From an uncultured Bacilli bacterium (GTDB lineage Bacteria; Bacillota_I; Bacilli_A; RF39; UBA660): a stretch of DNA of 64,000 bases. This document shows positions 24,539-33,498 of the stretch, one piece after another. Under the pieces are notes generated by a model. The model had not been told where the DNA came from and searched no databases. It saw only the letters and a list, made by a program, of their open reading frames with translations. The position numbers were made by a program, and so were the translations under genes. Each line of letters opens with the position of its first letter. Positions within the stretch are counted from its first letter, which is position 1. Location of the stretch: the NCBI GenBank assembly GCA_910577075.1, contig CAJTKV010000005.1, positions 1 through 64,000 on the forward strand. The letters are read 5' to 3'.

Positions 24539-25561
24539 ATGGAATCAAGTGCTTTAACTAAATTTATTTCAATTATCTATTGGATTTTATGTTTTTTATT
24601 ACCTGTGATATATTTGATAATTTACCACAATAAGGTAAAGAAGAAAAAAAGGAAAAACTATAATAGGGCTTTTGGCGTTGCTTTTGTTATATTTATTATC
24701 CTATTTGGCATAAAATTATTACTGAGATTAAATGTTGCTATTTTTGAATATCCAAATTGTTTAATCAATAATATATGTGAAGAAGAAGAGGAAGATATAC
24801 CGGTGAATAAGGAAAATGATAAGACAACTAAGAAAACGACGACAAGTACTAGCACTTCAACGAAAACGACCAATTCGACGACGAAGAAAATTACCAACGA
24901 AAAAACATATGCAAAGGTTAAAGATATCGATGGAGAAAAGATCAGTAAAGGAAAAACTAGTAAGGGATACGATATTTATGAAATCAATGGAGTTACATAT
25001 GTTGATGGATATTTAATCGCCAATAAGACTTACTTTTTACCAGAAGATTATGCTCCAAGTGATACTTATACTAAAGCCGATAAAGAAGCTACTCGTCAAT
25101 GTGCAACATGCATAAACAATACGGCATATCAAGCTTATAAAGATATGAAAGCTGATGCCAGTGCGCTTAATTTAAATATATACATTTCAAGTGGCTTTAG
25201 ATCGTTTATAACACAGAGAAATATCTATAATAGAAATGTTAAGAATAATGGACAGCAAAAGGCTGACACTTATTCGGCTCGTCCAGGTAGTTCGGAACAT
25301 CAAACAGGTCTATGTTTTGATTTGAATACAATTGATTCATCTTTTGCCAACACGGCAGAAGGAAAATGGGTCAACCAAAATGCTTGGAAATATGGATATA
25401 TTATCAGATATCCTAAGGGTAAAAATGATGAAACAGGCTATATCTATGAACCTTGGCATTTGAGATATGTTGGAACAGAACTTGCCCGCAAATTATATAA
25501 TAATGGTGATTGGATAAGTATAGAAGATTATTTTGGAATAACAAGTAAATATGATGAATAG
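24539..25561 (+). CDS. VanY-type D-alanyl-D-alanine carboxypeptidase (peptidase M15B)
   Basis: Zinc D,D-carboxypeptidase acting on peptidoglycan stem peptides outside the membrane. The 340-residue protein has two N-terminal membrane helices (about 10-27 and 41-61), a Thr/Ser/Lys-rich linker (KTTTSTSTSTKTTNSTTKK) and a C-terminal M15B domain with SGFRSFITQRNIYN, ARPGSSEHQTGLCFDL (zinc His and Asp) and the EPWHLRYVG end (catalytic Glu and zinc His). RBS AGGTGAG. Last gene of the operon, followed by a terminator. Confidence 0.92.
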   Translation: MESSALTKFISIIYWILCFLLPVIYLIIYHNKVKKKKRKNYNRAFGVAFVIFIILFGIKLLLRLNVAIFEYPNCLINNICEEEEEDIPVNKENDKTTKKTTTSTSTSTKTTNSTTKKITNEKTYAKVKDIDGEKISKGKTSKGYDIYEINGVTYVDGYLIANKTYFLPEDYAPSDTYTKADKEATRQCATCINNTAYQAYKDMKADASALNLNIYISSGFRSFITQRNIYNRNVKNNGQQKADTYSARPGSSEHQTGLCFDLNTIDSSFANTAEGKWVNQNAWKYGYIIRYPKGKNDETGYIYEPWHLRYVGTELARKLYNNGDWISIEDYFGITSKYDE

Positions 25562-25562
25562 A

Positions 25563-25590
25563 GAAGAATCTGATAATAGATTCTTTTTTT
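25563..25590 (+). terminator. Terminator of the sirtuin operon
   Basis: AAGAATC, 8-base loop, GATTCTT, then a T-run. Confidence 0.85.
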
Positions 25591-25628
25591 AATTTTTGTA
25601 AAATGTTATAATTTTATTAGGTGATAAT

Positions 25629-28010
25629 ATGGATAATCTAGCAAATTTAGAAAGTAATACAATATTAATTATTCCCAATAATATAAGAATGAAAGTGCTC
25701 GATAGATTATCAATGGGAGAAACGCCATATAATATAAAAATCATGTCCTTTAATGATTTTAAAAGGGGCTTATTATTTGACTATACTAATGAAGCTATAT
25801 ATTCCGTTATGAGGGAATATAACATCAATTATGGTGTGAGCAAAAGTTATATTAATGATCTTTATACCTTAAAGGAAGAGGATTATACCGAGAAAAAATT
25901 AAAGAACTTAATGGAAATTAAAAAATTCTTAGATAGTAAAGGCTTACTCATTAGAGATAATTTATTTGGAAGTATGCTAAAATCTAAAAAAAAAGTATAT
26001 GTCTTCGGTTTTGATTATATCAATAAATTTAATAATTATTTACTTGATTTGACAAAGGAATATATCGATGTTGAAATATTAGAAAAAGATAATAAGAAAT
26101 TAAGTTGCAATGTTTATAACTGCCAAACTTTAAACAAAGAAATAGAATTTATAGCAGAAAAGATGGCCGATTTAATAGGTAATGGTGTTGATGCAAGTAA
26201 AATCTTTATTGCCAATTACAGTAATGAGTATTATTTCTCTTTTAAGAGAATATTTAAAGAGTATAATATACCTTTTTATATAAAAGGAGAAACCACTTTG
26301 TATACAACTTCTATTGGAAATTATTTTATAAATAACTTATGTGATAATTTAGACTTATTATTGTATAAAATTAGAAAACACTTTGATGTGAATAATAATC
26401 CCGTAAATGAAAGTGTTTATAAAGTTTTATCTACCTTAGTTAATAATTATTATTGGTGTGATAATATTTTAGAAATTAAGGATCTAATTATTGAAGAGAT
26501 GAGAAATGCGAAGATACCTTGTAAGCATAATAAAAAGGAAATAAGAACTACTAATATATTAGATAATTTTTTTGATGATGATGAATATGTCTTTTTAATT
26601 GGCTTTAACTTAGGTAGTATTCCTAAATTAAGAAAAGATGAAGATTATCTCAATGATGCGATAAAGCCAGATATTATTGATAAAAGTTATGAATATAATA
26701 AAAACATTAAGGTAGCGTTACTCAAAGCTTTATCAAACATTAAGAATTTAACTATTACATATAAAGAATCTAGTGCATTCAATAGTTATTATCCAAGTTT
26801 CTTAACAGATTATCCACAGTTTAAAGTTAGCAATATTGAAGAAAGCTATTCTCAGTATTCGGATAATATCAATAAGTTAAATTATGCCAAGAGTTTGGAT
26901 AACTTGATTAAATTCAATGAACAAAATGAACTACTACCTATTTATAAAAACAGCTATGATATTCCCTATAACAGTTATAGTAACGCTTTCACTGGTCTAG
27001 ATGAAGATGCTTTATTTAAGGCGATAGACAATAAAATTAAATTTTCTTATTCTAATATTATTCACTACTACAAATGTCCGTTTATGTTTTATGTAAGTGA
27101 TATTTTAAAAGTGCGAGAATTTGAAAGTACACTTGATCAATTTATTGGCAGTCTATTTCATTATACATTGGAAAAATGTCTCGATAACGATGATAATATT
27201 GATAAAGTTTATGATAGTTATATCACGGAACATAAGCCAATTCGTACTCCAAAAGAGGAGTTTTTCATCAATACTTTAAGAGATGAAATTCATTTTGTAA
27301 TTGACGCGATAAGGGAGCAGTATAAACATTCTAAGCATAAAGAAGTATGGATGGAGAAAGAAATAGAAATACCTATAAAGAGAAAAATTCAAACGACAAT
27401 TAAGGGTTTTGTCGATAAGATATTGGTGTGTGATAAAAATGTCATAATAATTGATTACAAGACTAGTAATTCACAGACTATTAACAAAGACTATTTTGAA
27501 TTTGGCATAGATATTCAGCTTCCAATATATCTATATCTTTTAAAACAACTAGATAGTAATCTTGAAGTGACGGGGTTATACCTTCAGCATATTCTAAATT
27601 TGGATATGAAATATGAACCCAATAAGGATGCGATAAGTGAAAAGAAGAAGAAATTAAAGTTAGACGGCATTACATTTAACGATGAACAGACCATTTCTCT
27701 ATTTGATGATACTTATGAAAAAAGTGAAGTTATTCAGAGTATGAAAGTGACAAAATCCTATGGAGGAATAAAGAACACCAATCGCATTTTAGACGTATCT
27801 GCGCGAGATGAAATTCAAGAAATTATTGAGGGATTAATCCTCAATTGCATAGATAAAGTCGTCGAAGCAGAATTTGATATTAGACCTATTGATATAGATT
27901 ATGGTCAAGTAAATGGATGTAAATTTTGTGAATATCGCGATATCTGTTATCGAAGAGTAAGTGATTTTAATAAGGTTATAACTAGCAAGGGAGATGAGGA
28001 AAATGAGTAA
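25629..28010 (+). CDS. addB: AddB/RexB-like helicase-nuclease subunit
   Basis: Second subunit of the AddAB end-resection complex; 793 residues, shorter than the usual ~1150. The N-terminus (NTILIIPNNIRMKVLDRL) takes the place of a Walker A and has no GKT, so the helicase half is inactive or reduced, as in RexB. The C-terminal nuclease shows FVDKILVCDKNVIIIDYKTSN (PD-(D/E)XK Asp...Asp-x-Lys), with a Cys in YKCPF and the C-x2-C-x5-C of CKFCEYRDICY, the four-Cys iron-sulphur latch of AddB. The ATG of addA overlaps its end, so the two are coupled. RBS TAGGTGAT. Confidence 0.88.
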   Translation: MDNLANLESNTILIIPNNIRMKVLDRLSMGETPYNIKIMSFNDFKRGLLFDYTNEAIYSVMREYNINYGVSKSYINDLYTLKEEDYTEKKLKNLMEIKKFLDSKGLLIRDNLFGSMLKSKKKVYVFGFDYINKFNNYLLDLTKEYIDVEILEKDNKKLSCNVYNCQTLNKEIEFIAEKMADLIGNGVDASKIFIANYSNEYYFSFKRIFKEYNIPFYIKGETTLYTTSIGNYFINNLCDNLDLLLYKIRKHFDVNNNPVNESVYKVLSTLVNNYYWCDNILEIKDLIIEEMRNAKIPCKHNKKEIRTTNILDNFFDDDEYVFLIGFNLGSIPKLRKDEDYLNDAIKPDIIDKSYEYNKNIKVALLKALSNIKNLTITYKESSAFNSYYPSFLTDYPQFKVSNIEESYSQYSDNINKLNYAKSLDNLIKFNEQNELLPIYKNSYDIPYNSYSNAFTGLDEDALFKAIDNKIKFSYSNIIHYYKCPFMFYVSDILKVREFESTLDQFIGSLFHYTLEKCLDNDDNIDKVYDSYITEHKPIRTPKEEFFINTLRDEIHFVIDAIREQYKHSKHKEVWMEKEIEIPIKRKIQTTIKGFVDKILVCDKNVIIIDYKTSNSQTINKDYFEFGIDIQLPIYLYLLKQLDSNLEVTGLYLQHILNLDMKYEPNKDAISEKKKKLKLDGITFNDEQTISLFDDTYEKSEVIQSMKVTKSYGGIKNTNRILDVSARDEIQEIIEGLILNCIDKVVEAEFDIRPIDIDYGQVNGCKFCEYRDICYRRVSDFNKVITSKGDEENE

Positions 28011-31000
28011 ATTGACGGATGAACAACAATTAGCTGTCGATAAAAAAAATACGAATATTATTGTCTCTGCCGGTGCTGGTTCGGGAAAAACTACCGTATT
28101 AAAAACGCGAGTTTTAAGAGAATTAAAAGAGGGAGTTAACGTCAATAATCTTATTATTTTGACGTTTACTAATAATGCGGCTCAGGAGATGAAAGAGCGA
28201 ATAAGAAAGACGATAAACGAGAACCCCGAGGTACAAGAACAAAGTGAACTAATTGATTCTGCCTATATAACGACTTTCGATTCTTTTGCCCAAAGTTTGG
28301 TAAGAAAGTATAATTACTTATTAAATATCGATAAATCATTCACGATTGTCGATGCAACAATAGTGAATACTGAAACAAGTAAATTCCTAGATCAAATATT
28401 TGAGGAATTATATAAAGGGCATGATGCGCAATTTGAAAAAATGATAAAGGATTTAACAATTAAAGACGATAAAGATATAAAGTCCGCAATAATCAATGTC
28501 TATCATAGTCTGATAAATTTAATAGATCGCGAATATTTCTTAGATACTTATTTGGATAATTATTATAATGAGGAATATGTTGAAAACCTTTTTAAGGCTT
28601 TTGAAGAAGATATTCTCAATAGAACTAGTAAGTTAGTTCATCTATTAGAAGAGTTAGATGAAGAAATTATTGATGGGGATAAATTAACTTTGATGATGAA
28701 GACAACTGAAGGAATAAGAAACGCCTCAACTTATGATGAAGTATTGGAAAGTCTAGATTTTCATTTAGAGAGAAAGTCAGATAAAACTTATACGGAAAAT
28801 GGAATGGATTTAAAAGAAAAAATTGATAAAATTCACAAAGAGCTAAAAGAAAGAATTGTGGATTCAAAACAAAAGTTAATAACTCATTATTTGTCAACAA
28901 GAGATTATGTTGAAATTATTATTCGAATTTTAAAAGAGCTAGATAAGAGAATAATGACATTTAAAAGAGAACATAATGCCTATGAATTTAACGATATTGC
29001 TCTCAAAGCTATTGAATTGGTAAGAGATCATGATGATGTCAAAGAAGAAATAAAAAATAATACTTTTGAAATAATGATTGACGAATATCAAGATACTAAT
29101 GATATACAAGAGACTTTTATTTCCTATATTGAAAATAATAATGTATATATGGTTGGCGATATTAAGCAATCTATTTATCGTTTTAGAAATGCTAATCCAT
29201 ATATATTTAAGGCAAAGTATGATAAATATAAAGATGGTGTTGCGGGATTTAAAATTGACTTAAATAAAAATTTCCGTTCGCGAAAGGAAGTAATAAACAA
29301 TATAAATCTAATTTTTAATAATTTAATGTTTGAAGATATTGGAGGAGCAAACTACGAGAAAGAACACCAAATGGTATTTGGCAATACGGCATATAATAGC
29401 GTGCAGATGAGTAACTATGATATGGAAATATTAAATTATAAAAATGATAAGAAAACATTTAAAAGTGAGGAACTTGAGTGCTTTATAATAGCTGATGACA
29501 TCCTAAAAAGAATAAAGAATAAAGAACAAGTTGCATATTTTGATAAGGATGGATTAAAACACCGAGATATAGAATTTTCAGATATCGTTATACTGGTCGA
29601 TAAAGGAAGAAATTTTGAATTGATAAAAAAGGTGTTAGAGACAAATCATATTGCTGCGACTATTGATAAAGATGTAAGCATAAAAGATGAAGATGAAATA
29701 TATATTCTAAAGAATATTATAAATCTAGTTATATGTATTAAGAAGAATATTTGTGATGGCAATTTTAAACATGCTTTTCTCTCAATTGCTAGATCTTATG
29801 TATTTAAAATGGAAGATGAAGAAATTTTCGAGATATTCACAAATGAAACATGGAAAGAAAGTGAACTATATTTAAAATGTGAAGATATTGCTAGAGTAAT
29901 TGATGGAATGTCTAACAAGGAAATATTAACCTACATAATAGAAAGTTTTGATATAGTTAACAAATTGGTAAGTGTTGGCAATATTGAAGAAAGATTATCT
30001 AAATTAGAGTACTTTATTAATAATGCCATTTCTCTTAATAAGTTTGGTATGGATATATATGATATGAGTAGCTATTTTGAAGAGATTTTAAATGGGGATA
30101 ATGATATTAAGATGTCTTCAACAAAGGCAAATGGCAATGCTGTTAAGATAATGACGATTCACAAATCTAAGGGATTGGAATTCAATTATGTATATTTACC
30201 TTTTTTAACAAGTGATTTCAACAAAAAAGTTTCTAATTCTAAATTTAAATTCTCTAATAAATATGGAATAATTACACCTTTTTACGATAATGGTAGAGGC
30301 GAGACTTTTGTAAATGTCTTATATAATCATAACGAGAGAATGGAAGAATTGTCTGAGAAAATACGATTATTTTATGTTGCTCTTACTAGAGCAAAAGAAA
30401 AAGTTATAATGATTACTAGTTTAGACGAAAAGATTGAACCAGTTGAAGGAAATGTTACCATGGATGATTTAAGCGATGCTAAATCTTATATGCAGCTAAT
30501 ATCTCTATTAAAATATAAATTAAATAATTATATAAAGGATATTGATATTAATGATTTAGATATTGATACAAATTATAATGAAGTATTTACAACGAACTAT
30601 AAAGATAAAATTGCGAGTACTAAGGATACTATTCAAATTAAAAATTTGGAATTGGATAATAGTCTTTTGGATAACAAACATTTTTCAAAGGGATTATCAA
30701 AAGTTATAGATAGAGAGTTAAAGAAAAAATTGGATTTTGGAACATTTATGCACTATGTCTTTGAAGTATATGATTTTAACAATGACAATATAGATGATTT
30801 GAATATCGGTGAGGAATATAAAGATAGAATAAGAAAATTTTTAAATCATGAAGAGACAAAAAATATAAAGAATGCAAAAGTATATAAGGAACATGAGATA
30901 TACTTTGAAAGTAATGATGCCTCTTTTCACGGATTTATTGATTTATTAGTAGAATACTCTGATCACTTTGATATTATTGATTATAAATTATCCAATATTA

Positions 31001-31122
31001 ATAGTGAGGAATATAATAAGCAATTACAGGGTTATAAAGATTATATTGAAAACAAATATAAAAAACCAGCAAATGCATATCTTTATTCGATAAATAAAGA
31101 TGAATTAAAAAAAGTAATGTGA
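28003..31122 (+). CDS. addA: AddA/RexA-like helicase-nuclease subunit
   Basis: Superfamily 1A helicase with a C-terminal nuclease, 1039 residues, which loads on double-strand ends and resects them for RecA. Visible motifs are Walker A SAGAGSGKTT, IDEYQDTN, GDIKQSIYRFRNANP, NFRSR, TIHKSKGLEFNYVY, FYVALTRAKEK, and at the C-terminus FHGFIDLLVEYSDHFDIIDYKLSN (PD-(D/E)XK). The start MSKLTDEQQLAVD (28003) is preferred over ATG 27994, which would touch its own RBS. It overlaps addB by 8 bp and is followed by a terminator. Confidence 0.95.
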   Translation: MSKLTDEQQLAVDKKNTNIIVSAGAGSGKTTVLKTRVLRELKEGVNVNNLIILTFTNNAAQEMKERIRKTINENPEVQEQSELIDSAYITTFDSFAQSLVRKYNYLLNIDKSFTIVDATIVNTETSKFLDQIFEELYKGHDAQFEKMIKDLTIKDDKDIKSAIINVYHSLINLIDREYFLDTYLDNYYNEEYVENLFKAFEEDILNRTSKLVHLLEELDEEIIDGDKLTLMMKTTEGIRNASTYDEVLESLDFHLERKSDKTYTENGMDLKEKIDKIHKELKERIVDSKQKLITHYLSTRDYVEIIIRILKELDKRIMTFKREHNAYEFNDIALKAIELVRDHDDVKEEIKNNTFEIMIDEYQDTNDIQETFISYIENNNVYMVGDIKQSIYRFRNANPYIFKAKYDKYKDGVAGFKIDLNKNFRSRKEVINNINLIFNNLMFEDIGGANYEKEHQMVFGNTAYNSVQMSNYDMEILNYKNDKKTFKSEELECFIIADDILKRIKNKEQVAYFDKDGLKHRDIEFSDIVILVDKGRNFELIKKVLETNHIAATIDKDVSIKDEDEIYILKNIINLVICIKKNICDGNFKHAFLSIARSYVFKMEDEEIFEIFTNETWKESELYLKCEDIARVIDGMSNKEILTYIIESFDIVNKLVSVGNIEERLSKLEYFINNAISLNKFGMDIYDMSSYFEEILNGDNDIKMSSTKANGNAVKIMTIHKSKGLEFNYVYLPFLTSDFNKKVSNSKFKFSNKYGIITPFYDNGRGETFVNVLYNHNERMEELSEKIRLFYVALTRAKEKVIMITSLDEKIEPVEGNVTMDDLSDAKSYMQLISLLKYKLNNYIKDIDINDLDIDTNYNEVFTTNYKDKIASTKDTIQIKNLELDNSLLDNKHFSKGLSKVIDRELKKKLDFGTFMHYVFEVYDFNNDNIDDLNIGEEYKDRIRKFLNHEETKNIKNAKVYKEHEIYFESNDASFHGFIDLLVEYSDHFDIIDYKLSNINSEEYNKQLQGYKDYIENKYKKPANAYLYSINKDELKKVM

Positions 31123-31123
31123 G

Positions 31124-31150
31124 AAAGAAGAAGTAATTCTTCTTTTTTTC
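31124..31150 (+). terminator. Terminator of addBA
   Basis: AAGAAGAA, loop GTAA, TTCTTCTT, then a T-run. Confidence 0.8.
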
Positions 31151-31178
31151 GTGTACATATATTATAGGAGGTTTTAAA

Positions 31179-32567
31179 ATGAATGATTTATTTGTAATAA
31201 ATGGAAATAGATTAGATGAAACACAAATTGATGCAATAAAGAGTAAAGCTAAATCGACTTTGGTAGTTGCCGGGGCGGGAGCGGGTAAAACTCTTACCAT
31301 AATGGGTAAAATTAAATATCTTATATCCGTAGAGGGATTAAAGGAAGAAGAGATACTATGTATATCTTTTACCAATGAGACAGTTAAGAGTTTATATGAA
31401 AAACTATTAAAACAGGGATATGATATTGAAGTAAAGACTTTCCATAAACTGGGGCTAAAATTATTAGATAACGATAATATATCCATTATAAATGATAATT
31501 ATTTGGATTTTATCATAGATGAATACTTTAAATCCTTTATAAGATTTAACAAAAAAAGATTGAGATCTCTTAAGAATGTTTTATATACCAATTTATCAAT
31601 ATCGGAAATATTAAGAACGCAGGAATATAAGAATTTAAAAAAATTAATATCAACTTTTATCAAATTAGCTAAGTGCAATAATTATTCAATTAAGGATATA
31701 TTTTATATATATAAAAAGACTTTTTTTAGAGAAAAGGATATTATTCATAATATCCTAGATATCTATATGATCTATGAAAATGAATTAAAAAGTTTAAATA
31801 AGATTGATTTTGATGACATGATTATTAAAGCTATTGAGAAAGTTAAAGATGCTAATTTGCCCTATAAATTTATTATTATAGATGAATTTCAAGATACTTC
31901 ACAGGTGCGATATGATTTAATAAATGAAATAATTAAGTATACGAGTTCACGGGTATTTGTCGTCGGTGATGATTGGCAAAGTATCTATCGCTTTAGTGGG
32001 TGTAACTTAAATCTTTTTGTGAATTTCAAAAATTTTTTTGATGATAGTAAGTATTATTATTTAAAATATACTTATCGCAATAGCAATGAATTAATCCACG
32101 TATCATCACAATTTATCATGAAAAATAAAAAGCAATTGATTAAGAATATCGAATCACATATAAACTTGGATAAGCCTATCGTAGTAACTTTTAATTATTC
32201 CATTGATGACATAACAAATCTAATCGGCAATGAAAGAATCTTAGTTTTAGGAAGAAATAACGCGGATATTGATAATGTGGATTGGGAAAACAAATTGACG
32301 ATTCATCGATCAAAGGGATTAGAAGAGGACAATGTCATACTCGTTAATTCTGATTCGATACCTAGCAAAGTGCCAAATGAAAGATTATTAAGATTTGTCT
32401 TAAACGATAATGACTATATCTTGTATGAAGAAGAGAGAAGATTATTTTATGTTGCTCTAACACGCACACGAGAGAAGATATATATTATGGTCAATAAAAG
32501 TGTAAGCCCATTTGTTAAAGAGTTGATGCGTGATTATAAAGACTATATTCAAGTATTAAAAAAGTAG
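31179..32567 (+). CDS. Small UvrD/helicase IV-like SF1 helicase
   Basis: DNA helicase of 462 residues, much shorter than UvrD/PcrA (~720). All core motifs are present: Walker A VVAGAGAGKTLT, IIDEFQDTSQ, VGDDWQSIYRFSG (the GDDWQ form typical of helicase IV), YTYRNSNE, LTIHRSKGLEEDNVILV and LFYVALTRTREK. Domains 1B and 2B are reduced. There is no nuclease domain. It lies 57 bp after addA but behind a terminator, with a consensus AGGAGG, so it is probably expressed separately. Its role in repair or in restarting replication is inference. Confidence 0.9.
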   Translation: MNDLFVINGNRLDETQIDAIKSKAKSTLVVAGAGAGKTLTIMGKIKYLISVEGLKEEEILCISFTNETVKSLYEKLLKQGYDIEVKTFHKLGLKLLDNDNISIINDNYLDFIIDEYFKSFIRFNKKRLRSLKNVLYTNLSISEILRTQEYKNLKKLISTFIKLAKCNNYSIKDIFYIYKKTFFREKDIIHNILDIYMIYENELKSLNKIDFDDMIIKAIEKVKDANLPYKFIIIDEFQDTSQVRYDLINEIIKYTSSRVFVVGDDWQSIYRFSGCNLNLFVNFKNFFDDSKYYYLKYTYRNSNELIHVSSQFIMKNKKQLIKNIESHINLDKPIVVTFNYSIDDITNLIGNERILVLGRNNADIDNVDWENKLTIHRSKGLEEDNVILVNSDSIPSKVPNERLLRFVLNDNDYILYEEERRLFYVALTRTREKIYIMVNKSVSPFVKELMRDYKDYIQVLKK

Positions 32568-32581
32568 AGATTTCTCTCTAC
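32558..32581 (-). terminator. Terminator of the rubrerythrin gene
   Basis: GTAGAGA, loop, TCTCTAC, with the U-run on the minus strand. The helicase gene converges on it and may use the same stem. Confidence 0.8.
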
Positions 32582-32584
32582 CTA

Positions 32585-33124
32585 TTAATAATTTTCGGCT
32601 TTGATTTCGAAATATGCTTTAGGATGGGCACATACTGGACATACTTCTGGTGCTTCTTTACCAACTACTATATGACCACAGTTGCGGCATTTCCAAATAC
32701 GATCTCCATCTTTAGAGAACACTAATCCGCCTTCAACATTTTCGATAAGTTTGCGATATCTCTCTTCATGTTCTTTTTCGATTTTGCCAACACTTTCAAA
32801 TAAGAAGGCAAGACGTTCAAATCCCTCTTCTCTAGCTGTTTTAGCAAATTCATCGTACATGTCAGTCCATTCGAAGTTTTCGCCATCGGCTGCGGCATTT
32901 AAATTTTCTAGTGTTGAAGGAATTTCGCCACCATTTAATTCTTTAAACCACATTTTGGCATGTTCTTTTTCATTTTCCGCAGTTTCTAAGAATATTGCAG
33001 CAATTTGCTCATATCCTTCCTTTTTAGCTTTACTAGCAAAATAAGTATATTTATTTCTAGCTTGAGATTCGCCTGCAAAAGCAGTCATTAAGTTTTGTTC
33101 TGTTTTTGTTCCTTTATAATTCAT
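32585..33124 (-). CDS. rbr: Rubrerythrin
   Basis: Non-haem di-iron peroxidase that reduces hydrogen peroxide, typical of anaerobes and microaerophiles. The N-terminal four-helix bundle carries the iron ligands in [24 protein letters not shown] and [13 protein letters not shown]. The C-terminal rubredoxin-like domain is CRNCGHIV ... [11 protein letters not shown]. At 179 residues it is of normal length. The start [12 protein letters not shown] follows AGAGAGG; the longer open frame overlaps the promoter and is rejected. Confidence 0.96.
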   Translation of the reverse strand: MNYKGTKTEQNLMTAFAGESQARNKYTYFASKAKKEGYEQIAAIFLETAENEKEHAKMWFKELNGGEIPSTLENLNAAADGENFEWTDMYDEFAKTAREEGFERLAFLFESVGKIEKEHEERYRKLIENVEGGLVFSKDGDRIWKCRNCGHIVVGKEAPEVCPVCAHPKAYFEIKAENY

Positions 33125-33149
33125 TTTATTTACCTCTCTTTCTATTAAT

Positions 33150-33178
33150 ATTTTATATTTTTTTTGCATTTTTTTCAA
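33150..33178 (-). promoter_or_regulatory. Promoter of rubrerythrin
   Basis: On the minus strand TTGAAA (33178-33173), 17-bp spacer, TAAAAT (33155-33150). No obvious PerR-box palindrome was seen around it. Confidence 0.65.
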
Positions 33179-33207
33179 TACTATTTGTGAATTTAGGAGG
33201 TTCTTTT

Positions 33208-33489
33208 ATGAATTATTTAACTTGGCAAAATATCAATAAAGACATTGCCAAATTTATTGAATTATTTGTATTACCAAATACTTTAGCTTTTACTTTAGCA
33301 AAGTTATATTTTGATGATATAGAGATACAAGATTCTTATAAAGTATTCTATAATACAATAAGAAATCTATTTAATATAATTGATGAGGATAAAAATCTCA
33401 TATTTAAAATTACACGGCAAATATTATATGTTAAGTATGGTCTAGAATTTGAGAGCATAAACCCAATAAAATTAAAAAAGATAAACTGA
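33208..33489 (+). CDS. 93-residue protein of unknown function
   Basis: Small soluble protein, MNYLTWQNINKDIAKFIELF, rich in Phe/Tyr/Ile with helical pattern and a basic end (INPIKLKKIN). Perfect RBS TAGGAGG six bases before ATG. No family is recognised. It is divergent from rubrerythrin and convergent with the PurA/PurZ-like gene, the two stops being only 2 bp apart. The 102 codons upstream in the same frame are the rubrerythrin promoter region and are not part of it. Confidence 0.65.
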   Translation: MNYLTWQNINKDIAKFIELFVLPNTLAFTLAKLYFDDIEIQDSYKVFYNTIRNLFNIIDEDKNLIFKITRQILYVKYGLEFESINPIKLKKIN

Positions 33490-33498
33490 ATTTATCTT
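33474..33498 (-). terminator. Terminator of the PurZ-like gene
   Basis: AAGATAAA, 5-base loop, TTTATCTT, then a U-run on the minus strand; it overlaps both convergent stop codons. Confidence 0.7.
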
